Source of the DNA: Apodemus sylvaticus
Lineage: Eukaryota; Chordata; Mammalia; Rodentia; Muridae
Direction of reading: 5' to 3'
NCBI RefSeq assembly: GCF_947179515.1
Contig: NC_067481.1
Location: 9,411,183-9,475,182, forward strand
DNA length: 64,000 bases
Shown: positions 55,970 through 64,000 of the stretch, one piece after another
Layout: every line of letters begins with the position of its first letter
Position numbering within the stretch: position 1 is the stretch's first letter
Position numbers and translations under genes: made by a program
Notes under the pieces: generated by a model
Databases searched by the model: none
Told to the model about the DNA's origin: nothing
Seen by the model: the letters and a program-made list of their open reading frames with translations, nothing else

Positions 55970-56195
55970 CATTCTCCCATACCTGGGGTGGAATGTAGGG
56001 CTTACCACATGCCAAACAACCTTTCTTCACTTAACCACTGCCCAGTTTCCATTTTCAGTCTCTGAGACAGGGTCACACTAAGTTCCCAGGTTGGCCTTGA
56101 ATTCACTCTAGCCTAGAGGGACCTTGATCTTTTGATCCTTGTGCTACAGTCTCCCGAGTATCCGGAATCCCAGGCCTGTGCCACCAGTCCTGAAC
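55970..56195 (-). mobile_element. ID-B1 composite SINE (antisense)
   Basis: 'acctggggtggaatgtaggg' and 'ttcacttaaccactgcccag' (reversed ID head) precede 'aggttggccttgaattcact', 'acagtctcccgagtatccgg' and 'aatcccaggcctgtgccacc' (reversed B1). Confidence 0.75.
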
Positions 56196-58869
56196 TTACT
56201 CTCTTCTTCTTGGGGCCACTGTGAGCCCTGGGCAAAGACTGGGCCTTCTTTTTCAATCTCCATGAGCCTCCCCACAGGCTCTGGTGTAGGGAGACCAGGC
56301 AGAGAGCTCTCCAGTGCCTTCCGGCTCACTGACTCGGTGATAAGGTTCCGATGGATGGATTGCATGTCAGGTTGCTTGGAAACAGGATGGAAACTGGCCA
56401 GGCAGCCCTCAAAGCAGTATTCCTAGCTCCCAGAACCAGCAGCACATTTGAATGAGTCTGATAGCGTCTCTTTGCTGCTCCCTCCTCCCCATGCAAAGCG
56501 GGGAACATGAGAACATGAGACTGGGCCTCCACATAGATAAGCTTCGTGAAGGGAGATCGAAACGTGCTTGATTTTCTTTCTCTTTTTGTTTTCTGTCAGT
56601 TGTCTGATTCCTCTGCTGGAACAATTGTCTTGCCTTCAAACCCTCAAGAAAGTGAAGCCAGCCTTAGTCCACCTTGGGGATAGAGGCTGGGCAGAATATG
56701 CCTGCCCATCGAACACAGCAGGGGTCAGGGGGAGCTTTGGAAGGCCCAAGAACAGCTTTGTCTCCGCGCAGCGGCTTGTGGGCTCCCAGCCATATCCTGG
56801 CTGAGCGATTGTGTGTCCAGCACACTGGGCCAGGGCTGAATCACCACAAATCCCCCACAGTGCTGGCAGTGGCTGCTTAAAGAGACCCAGGACTGTAATA
56901 ATGGCAGGGCTCAGAGGATCTGGCTGGAGTCAGCTGGAAGAAGAAGTCTATCAGAGAGTCTCCTGAGAGAGGAAGAAAACCCAGGTCTGGCTGCTGGGGA
57001 AGAGATGAGTGGGGTCTCTAGGCTGTGCTGAGAGACATTCTGAGCCTTAACAATTTAACATCTTAACTCCCAGAAGTTCCTTCTGCTAATGTAAACTAGC
57101 TGTTATGGGGGAGGGGTTTCAGTTAGCCAACTCCAGACATGTGTCTCTCCTTGGTGACCCATTTTATAGCCGAGAAAGAGGCTTAACTTATCCAGAGTCA
57201 AGGGCAGATAAAGAGTTTCTTTGGCAGGGTCCAGCTCTATCATGGCTGTCTTGAGTTTGTTGGCTACCTTATACTGCAGATTTTCAACCCTTGGAAAGAG
57301 CATCTCAATTTGGACTTCTATATTTATCATGTTTGCTTAAGTCAACATCAGTCCCCGCCACTATGCTGGGGAGGTGACTGGGTTTAGTCCACGTTGTGTC
57401 CCCAGTGTCTGGTTGACAGCAGGCACTTCAACTATCGAGTGAATGACACCTGCCCATACTATGGCTAACCTTCAGGGCGTCTGGACTATGTCCATGTGAC
57501 AGGAACTCTGTGAACTGGGCAGCCAAGTCCAGCCCCTTCTGGAGAACACTGGCGTAGGAGCTGAGCAGCTCCCAGCTCCCAACAGCTCATACTGTCTGTC
57601 ATCTGCCCTGGGATGGCCTGGGTGGTGAGGGCAGGCTGCTTCCAGAATCATGTGGTGTAGAGGCTCACCTACCCTCCTCCACTCCCTGCTTATGTCCACG
57701 TCAGTGGGAACAACCCAGAAAGTAAGTCACTCCACTTTTCCTCTGGGAGGGGCAGGGAAGACTAGAAAGTAGCTTTTAGGTTGGCGGTCTCCCACAGTGC
57801 TCCATCTGCCTGGCTTTTTCAGCACTGTTAGATTCTCCTGCTACTTCACTGGGTTTGCCCACCCTTGCATTTATCTCTGGGAGGGTCTCATACTTCACAG
57901 TCGACCCTTGACTTCTCTTCTCTAGTCTACAGGAAATATGGTGGCTGCCTAGCTCTCGTTTTGTGCAGCAGGGGAATCTGAGAGAAGGGGAGGGGGATGG
58001 GTCTTCTTCCTAGAAGCCATGTATTTACATGCCTAGCCACATGTATTTCTTCAGTGTCCCCGGGTAGACCAGATGAACCAAGGAAACCAGATTAGAAACA
58101 CCGGAGTGTTCTCACAGTTATTTGCTTTACGTTGATAAATGCAAAGTCTGAAAACAACAGGCCTGTTGGTGGTTTTCAAAGGGCAGAAGTGCGGCTGTCT
58201 CTAAATCACTCGTGTTGTTCTCTGATTTGGGGGCTGCAGACAAGGATACCCCTAAGGACTCCCTAAGGTCATCATCTTCTCTGCAGTTGTCCTGAAGCCA
58301 ACCCTGAGGTCTTTAATGTCCCACCTACTGCCACTGGAGTAGAAAGCTTGAGAACCTGGGCATTGAGAGCTTACTTATCCTGTGACATGGTCCCAAGTGG
58401 GGTTCTGGGTGTTCTGCGGAATCATGAGCTGCCGGTATCTTTGTGAGGTCCTCCCTGGAGCTTGCTACACTAGCTGGCTTCCCCTACCCCTCCCACCATT
58501 AGCATTAGCCCGGGAGAGGCTGTTTTTGAACTCATGGAGTTCCCTGTTGCCCAACCACAGTTATATTTGGGTGGAGGCCATTTGATTAGATTCTGCCCAT
58601 GGCAGAGCCCACATCCCCACATATTCAGAGCATTCCAGTCTCACTTGTATTTCAGTACGGGTTGATAAGACTGAATCACATTAGTGCCAACATCTTCAGA
58701 TAGACTCCTAAATTTTAGACAAGGAAGCCATTTCTCCCTAAAAAAAGACCGTGGGCAATAGAGCTCCGATTCCTGAGAATTTTACCTCTCTAGGCAGGGA
58801 CATGTTGGGCCCATACTTGCTAAGCTAAATATCAGCCTACCAGAGAAAGCTCTTTTTAGAGCTTTGATA
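56196..58869. other. Mostly unique non-coding stretch
   Basis: A weak MIR/L2-like word ('cagtgtctggttgacagcag') occurs at 57402-57421. No gene recognised. Confidence 0.5.
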
Positions 58870-59060
58870 AACACTTGACAAATAAAATAGACTCTATTCA
58901 AGAATTACATGATGGGATGATATGGCATATATCTACATATATCCATAAATATGTATCTGCATATGCAATGTGCACACATAGTGAAATGATTACTATAATC
59001 AAAATAGCCAACACATCAATTACCTCTCATAGTTATCATGTCGGGAGTGTTTTTGGTGGA
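58870..59060. mobile_element. Old L1M 3'UTR fragment
   Basis: 'gtgaaatgattactataatc', then 'agccaacacatcaattacct' and 'ctcatagttatcatg', correspond to a well-known segment of mammalian L1M 3' ends. Non-coding. Confidence 0.6.
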
Positions 59061-59195
59061 CCCTTAAGTTATAATGTGGTGCTTTATCACATGTCAGTCA
59101 TCTGAGAGGTCTATGTGCTTATTATTTCTGTTGAAATTTGTTTGCTCATTTGTTAATTTTGTGTGTGTATGTGTGTCTATGTTTATGTGGGTGTG

Positions 59196-59330
59196 TGTAT
59201 TTTGAGACACAACAAGGCCTCTCCATGTAGTTCAAAGTAGACTTGACCTCTCAAGGATTGCCTGCCTCAGCCTCCTGAGTGCGGAGATTATAGGTGTGCA
59301 CCCCATATTCAGCCCTTTTTTTTTTTAAAG
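59196..59330 (-). mobile_element. B1 SINE (antisense)
   Basis: 'ttttgagacacaacaaggcc', then 'tgcctgcctcagcctcctga' and 'agattataggtgtgcacccc', are the reverse of B1. It is followed by a T9 run. Confidence 0.75.
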
Positions 59331-60840
59331 TCAGATGCTGGGTACTAGATCCAGGAGCATTTAGGACATTCTTTCTGTGATCTGAAAGCCATCAGGTTCT
59401 CTGTGTTGTCCCTCTTCTGAAGTCTTCTCCTCTCTGGTGGCCAGAGAACCCTGTAGGAAAGGGCCATGGTTGTCTCCTGGATAGACTTTTCTCTAGAGAA
59501 GGCAGATCCACCTGAGGTCTCTGAGCAGCATTTAGACTTGGAATGGGATCTGCCAGGGACCGCTGTAGACCACAGAGGCCCAGGAGATAGCCAGTGCTGG
59601 CTCATGGAGCTAATTCTGACTGGAGTGAGTGACTGAGACTCTGTATTTCAAAGAGTGCTCTCACCGACTAGAGGCTGTGGTCCTGACCAGGGTGACAAGG
59701 TTGCAAACACCAGAGTGAAGAAAATGTCCTCCATGGTTGCTGTTCTCCTTCTGGAATATTCTCCACTTCCTGCCGCTTTCACAGTTAGAGACTCAGAGCA
59801 GTGCCCCGCTTGAAGAGGTTGTGTTGTGTATGAATTCAAGCTGAGCTTGGCATGGGAGAGCGGTCCCGCTGCCCAGTAGCTTGTTTTCTTTCTTTCTTTC
59901 TTTTTTGCTTCTCTCTCTTTTTATTTTCCTTTCTGCAGAGGCCAGGATGGCACAGAAGAATTCTCCGGCGTGGGGTATGACTTGGGGTGGGGGTGGGGGT
60001 GGGGCTCCAAACCCTCCCGGCCACCTCTTTTCCAACCACCCAAACATATAGCTTTGGATAGTGTTTCTAAGCACGGGGACAGGGACGAGGTGTTTTACAA
60101 GAAACAGGAATCTCTGAATAAAATAAAATAGTCCTGCTCTGGGGCAGGGGCGTGGCATGCTGGACAGTGCAGGTTCTCATTCACCTTCAGATGGGAGCAG
60201 CTGGACCTTTAACCTGCTGCTTGTTGTAACCCCAACCCCTAGCACTTTTTTTTTGCCATTAAAAAGTGTATGTTATTTGCTGTTGTCCTTCTTGCTGCAG
60301 GCATTAACGGGCTGGCTCAACGCTTTTTCCTTCTGGGAGTTTCCGATAGACACTACAGAGAGATGAGAAGGAAATTAAAACTCAGCGGGGGTAACTCCAT
60401 GATTGAAATGCCCCCCCCCCCCATACCTCTGTCTGTCGGGCCCAGAGGAGACAAGTACCATTTTGAGTCCACGGGAACAGAAGTTTAGTTTCTCAGCAGT
60501 TGTTTGAGTTGATGGATCTGGTTTGTGGGGAAAAGGACTATAAGTTTATTAACTCCTTTCCTTCTAGCCTGTGCTGATCCCGTTTGAGAAGTGAACGGAG
60601 GGATGGCTCTTGTCCAAGGTGACTCCATCTTCACCATCATCCGCTGGGAAGGCAAACAGGTCCAGGCTTTCTGGAGGAGAGAGGGATACAGTGATTGAGA
60701 AGATGTAAGCTTGAAGATGGGCACGTGGTACCATAAGTGATGGGTTGGGCACACACCCAACGGGGAGTTTGTCCATTTTGCATTTATGCAGTGCTGAGGA
60801 ATAAAGGCAAAAGAAGTACTAAGAGGGGGAGGACCAGAAA
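59331..60840. other. Unique non-coding stretch
   Basis: Contains a (TTTC)n run (59885-59902), a (GGGGGT)n G-quadruplex-type run (59984-60004) and a C12 run near 60411-60422. A 72-codon open frame at 60270-60488 is listed separately. Confidence 0.5.
60270..60488 (+). CDS. Speculative 72-codon open frame
   Basis: An ATG-initiated frame with a hydrophobic start (MLFAVVLLAAG) that looks like a signal peptide, followed by a basic middle and a proline run encoded by the C12 tract. Just inside the frame, a polypyrimidine stretch and CAG at 60284-60300 resemble a 3' splice acceptor. It has no family resemblance that I recognise, a weak start context and no neighbouring gene. It is most likely chance. 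It is recorded only because it is less obviously artefactual than the other short frames. Confidence 0.12.
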   Translation: MLFAVVLLAAGINGLAQRFFLLGVSDRHYREMRRKLKLSGGNSMIEMPPPPIPLSVGPRGDKYHFESTGTEV

Positions 60841-60924
60841 GAGCAGGAGGAGGAGGAAAAGGAGGAAGAGGAGGAGGAGGAGGAGGAGGAGGAGGAGGAG
60901 GAGGAGGAGGAGGAGGAGGAGGAG
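60841..60924. repeat. (GGA)n trinucleotide array
   Basis: An imperfect left part with AGA/AAA interruptions leads into about 20 perfect GAG/GGA units. The poly-Arg open frame is an artefact. Confidence 0.96.
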
Positions 60925-61189
60925 ACTATGCATCCACAGAACAGAATATTAGGAAGTCACTGGAAGTTATGTTACACCATTTATGATTTTTGACATAGAG
61001 GCCTATCTTTTTTGCTTTCTTCAGTATTCTTTGTCTACAAATAGTAGGTGTTAATGCTGTTGGATTCGAACTAGATTGTGAGCTAGGAAAAGAAATGGAC
61101 GAGGGAAACTAGGAGGTTTTGGGGAAAAAAAATTGTAGTGTAATTTGATTGTAAAATTTATCCATTTAAAACAATTTTCTATACCTGTT
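60925..61189. other. Unique non-coding stretch
   Basis: About 265 bases, AT-rich, nothing recognised. Confidence 0.5.
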
Positions 61190-61362
61190 TGTGTCTTTCC
61201 TGCGTGCATGTCTATGCACCACATGTGTGCAGTGCTTGAGAAGGACCCTCTAGAACTGGATTTACAGGTGGTTGTGAGCCACCACAGGTGGCTGGGAGCC
61301 GAACCCCTGTCCTCTGCAAGAGTAGCCAGTGTGCTTAACCGCTGAGCTATCTGTCTAGTCCC
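61190..61362 (-). mobile_element. B3/B2-family SINE (antisense)
   Basis: 'tgcgtgcatgtctatgcacc', 'accctctagaactggattta', 'ggtggttgtgagccaccaca', 'gagccgaacccctgtcctct' and 'cttaaccgctgagctatctg' follow the complete reversed B3 order. Confidence 0.85.
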
Positions 61363-61754
61363 CTGTTTCTGTTAATTTCTTTATTTGGGCAAATACACCG
61401 TGATTATGTAAAAAGTTTACATGGGCCAAAGATGAGTAGAGGCAGAGGAATTTTTAGTAATCTCTTCATCCTTTCTTTTTAATCCAAAATTATTCCAGAA
61501 TAAAAAGTTAGAGAAAAGAATGAAGAACATTCCCGTTTGGGAAAGGTTGTGGGCGCTGACCTCAGCTTTCTAGTTTATAGTGAGAATTATCTTATGTTAA
61601 AAAAAAAGTCAAGAAAGTGTGTGATTTTGGAAGAAGAAGGTAGCATATGAAATAGAATTGTGTGCTTCTTTGTCACTAGAACCCATCTCCATCAGACTTC
61701 CTGGATCCTTTAGAGTTAAAACTCTGCCCTTCTGGCCGCCTAGCAGGCCAGATA
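61363..61754. other. Unique non-coding stretch
   Basis: No gene or repeat recognised; AT-rich. Confidence 0.5.
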
Positions 61755-61975
61755 GGCTGCAGCGATTAAGAACATGGACTTTGGAATGAATCAGAGAGAG
61801 CTGTTTTGAAGCTCTCTCTTGCCAGCTGCATGGCCTTGGGCAGTCATTTTTGTCTGTGGCTTATTTTCTTTAAAAAAAAAAATCTGTAAAATGTGTTTAA
61901 TGACCCTGATCTCATAAGACTATTTCCAGAACTAAATGAGTCAATATAGTGCTTGATACATAGCTAAGCGACACA
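61755..61975 (+). mobile_element. MIR SINE, nearly full length
   Basis: 'gcgattaagaacatggactt', 'tgccagctgcatggccttgg', 'gcagtcatttttgtctgtgg', 'aatctgtaaaatgtgtttaa' and 'gagtcaatatagtgcttgat' follow MIR from the tRNA-like head to the 3' part. It is the clearest MIR in the window. An A11 run at about 61872-61882 was added in the middle. Confidence 0.75.
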
Positions 61976-63430
61976 GAGGACGGGCTGGAGACCCCTTTCC
62001 ATACCAGAATCTGACATTGGACTTGTCCTATCCACAATACAGTTTTTCTGAAATCGCTTGCCCTCTTGGATGGTACGTGACTTCTAGTTTTTGGTGATTC
62101 CAATAAGAATTTTGGGGTATGTTTCTTAAATGCAGAGAACTTGAGAATCATTGTCAACCTATCTCAGTATCTATATTGCCACTGCCCTATGTCCCATGCC
62201 CAAGTGATCTTTGTGGGTTGAGTATATGGCGACTGTTTTCTGAATTAGGACAGTCAAGGAAATTCTTTCATAAGTGTTGCACTGTTCCCCTAGGTTTTTG
62301 CACAGGAGTCATTGCCCTTCTAGACAGTTGCTTCCCCTTAGTTTTGAAGACTGGAGGAGTCACTGAATGTCCCCAAGGAGGTAGCCACTGTCATCAGGTG
62401 GGAGGTATCCCCATGAGCTCACACCCTCAGCGTAGCTGGTGGCCTGGGTTGGAGAACCCAGTGCTCCCAGGGAGAACAGAATATTTTGCAGGTGGCTCCC
62501 AGACCACCTGTGTTCCGTCCCCAAGTAGGCCACACAAAGCCCATCTGTCCCGCTCTCCTTTGGAATCACACAGTGGTTCATTACTCTTCTTGGAACTTTG
62601 TTCAGGGACTTTAGAACACGGGGCAAGAAAAAGTACCATCCTTACTCACTCAACACAAAACAAAGCAAAACCCCAAACCAACATCAGAGGCCCGAAGGCT
62701 TTGAACATACCATTTGGGGAAAAATGTTTATTTAATTCTGGATAAAAATATACTGCCTTACCTTTGGAGAGAAGAAACAATTAAATAACTTGACAGGCTT
62801 CAAAGGTTTCCTCTCCCTCTGCTTTCCAGGAGGGGAAATAGCTTTCTGAGTCATTTGAATATTAAAGACCCCAGGCCCAGAAGCCCTGATGGTCTGTGAT
62901 GGACATCAGGAAGTCAATCAGGTCTTCCAAAAGATGGTTCTTTGTGCAGTCAAACAGCAGTACCCACTCACGGGTGCCCCTGATGTCACCACCCCTTTCT
63001 CCTCTTAATTTGCCTATTTCAGGTCTGGCTGTGTGCTCAGAGACACAATCCAGTTGTTTTTGGTGCATTTACACTAACTCATCGAGATACTCATTAGAAG
63101 GCCCTTTAGGGTCCCCAAGTACTTAGTCCCTTAGAATTGGATGTTAGTCAGGGAAAGTGACTGCAGAAGCCCCTGGATCTCGCTTTGCCCTTCACCTGGG
63201 CTCCATGGCGAGAATCTCTCCACCTGGCAGTTTGGCCCTGTGAGCCCCCTCTGTCTCTTCTCTCCTCAGCCTCTTCTGTAACCTCCAGGTTGTATCAGCA
63301 GCCTGGGCAACACTCCCCACAGCGCCATTCTCACAGACTGTTTTGGCTGATCACTTATCCCCTCCATCCCTAACATTCTGTTCTGTTTGTTTTTCTTAAA
63401 ATCTCATTTGTATGTGTTTATGTGTAATAC

Positions 63431-63432
<2 letters not shown>
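61976..63432. other. Unique non-coding stretch
   Basis: A 208-codon frame at 62119-62745 shows no domain, signal or family features and overlaps antisense frames; I do not call it a gene. Confidence 0.5.
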
Positions 63433-63481
<49 letters not shown>

Positions 63482-63487
63482 TATATG
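63433..63487. repeat. (TA)n microsatellite
   Basis: About 21 perfect TA units followed by CATATATATATG. Confidence 0.96.
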
Positions 63488-63494
63488 CGATCTT

Positions 63495-63757
63495 GGTGTG
63501 CACATGATTGTGTGTGGTAGACCTGAAGTTGAAAGTCAGTGTCATCCTGTGTCTCTTCCCCTTAATTCAATAAGTCAGGGTTTAGTAAAACCAGCACTTG
63601 CCAGTCAGCCTGCTCTGGGGGTTCCCTATCTCTGTCCCCCAAGGCTGCAATTACAGGCAGCACCACACCCACTCGCTATATATATCAGTTCTCAGGATTC
63701 CAACTCCTTATGCTTGCATGGGAAGTGCCTTAACCACTGAGCCACCCTCCCAGTCTC
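63495..63757 (-). mobile_element. B4 SINE (antisense)
   Basis: The 'gtgtgcacatgattgtgtgt' end leads to 'caaggctgcaattacaggca' (reversed B1 part), 'gcatgggaagtgccttaacc' and 'actgagccaccctcccagtc' (reversed tRNA-like head). Confidence 0.75.
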
Positions 63758-64000
63758 CAGTGTTCTAATTTTATAAAGTTATAAACATGTAGAAAACTCA
63801 AAGCATTTGTGTCCTGCACACCCCTACCACACGGATTTCACAAACAAGTGTTTTCCTTTTTAATTCTACCGTTGGCTCAGTCTGCTGCTTACCCAGCCTG
63901 ATTCCGGGATGGGGAGTGGTGGTGGGGTCGGTGGGGGGATGGGTAGTCCTCTCTCTGTCCATTCCTATTCATTGACTTTAAGCCTTTGTGATCTCCTCCA
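63758..64000. other. Unique non-coding end of window
   Basis: About 240 bases with a G-rich stretch near 63908-63940; nothing else recognised. Confidence 0.5.

Noticed and set aside
59885..59944. Polypyrimidine run plus CAG resembling a splice acceptor
   Set aside because: The run is a (TTTC)n simple repeat and no coding sequence follows.
62119..62745. 208-codon frame
   Set aside because: No family resemblance, low-complexity end, no supporting exon signals.

Overview
This window is nuclear DNA of a murid rodent (mouse/rat group). The evidence is the repeat content: B1, B2/B3, B4 and ID-type SINEs, dense (TG)n, (GA)n and (GAG)n microsatellites, and a full-length murine-type LINE-1. Ancient mammalian repeats (MIR, old L1M fragments, a Tigger-type DNA transposon) lie between them. 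I cannot name the species. The 3' end of the L1 looks more rat-like than mouse-like, but I saw none of the young ID copies that are abundant in Rattus, so another murine genus is possible. I found no host protein-coding exon, rRNA, tRNA or snRNA gene that I can defend. The window reads as intron or intergenic sequence.

Layout. 1-38.7 kb is mostly unique non-coding sequence. It carries microsatellites and scattered SINEs: B4 near 4.5, 13.5, 15.9 and 26.4-27.1 kb, B1+B3 near 11.6 and 35.8 kb, ID near 20.1 kb, B2 at 22.0 kb, ID-B1 at 24.8 kb, and several MIRs. An L1-type repeat lies at 13.8-14.2 kb and a Tigger remnant near 27.9 kb. Several local duplications and CTCF-like motifs are also in this part. 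38,733-45,406 is a sense-strand, full-length, apparently intact LINE-1. It has a GC-rich 5'UTR of degenerate ~195-bp monomers, ORF1 (419 aa), a 58-bp spacer, ORF2 (1274 aa), a G-rich 3'UTR, a ~45-nt pure A tail and a perfect 17-bp target-site duplication. 45.4-64 kb is again non-coding: B4 with a ~740-bp CA-rich array, pyrimidine tracts, antisense ID-B1 and B1 elements, old L1M pieces, MIRs, a pair of related LTR-like segments, a (GGA)n array, a (TA)n array and a final B4.

How the parts work together. Only the L1 forms a functional unit. The 5'UTR drives a bicistronic RNA. ORF1p is a trimeric coiled-coil RNA chaperone that coats this RNA. ORF2p supplies the endonuclease nick and reverse transcription. 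Every ORF2 catalytic residue I could index is present, so this copy looks potentially retrotransposition-competent. I found no convincing undescribed system. The most noteworthy observations are the complete absence of ATG from the 1.2-kb L1 5'UTR, the 22-residue (double hendecad) repeats in ORF1p, a B4 SINE split internally by a 450-bp CA array, a duplicated ~165-bp block carrying a CTCF-like site in each copy, and a B3-borne CTCF-like motif.
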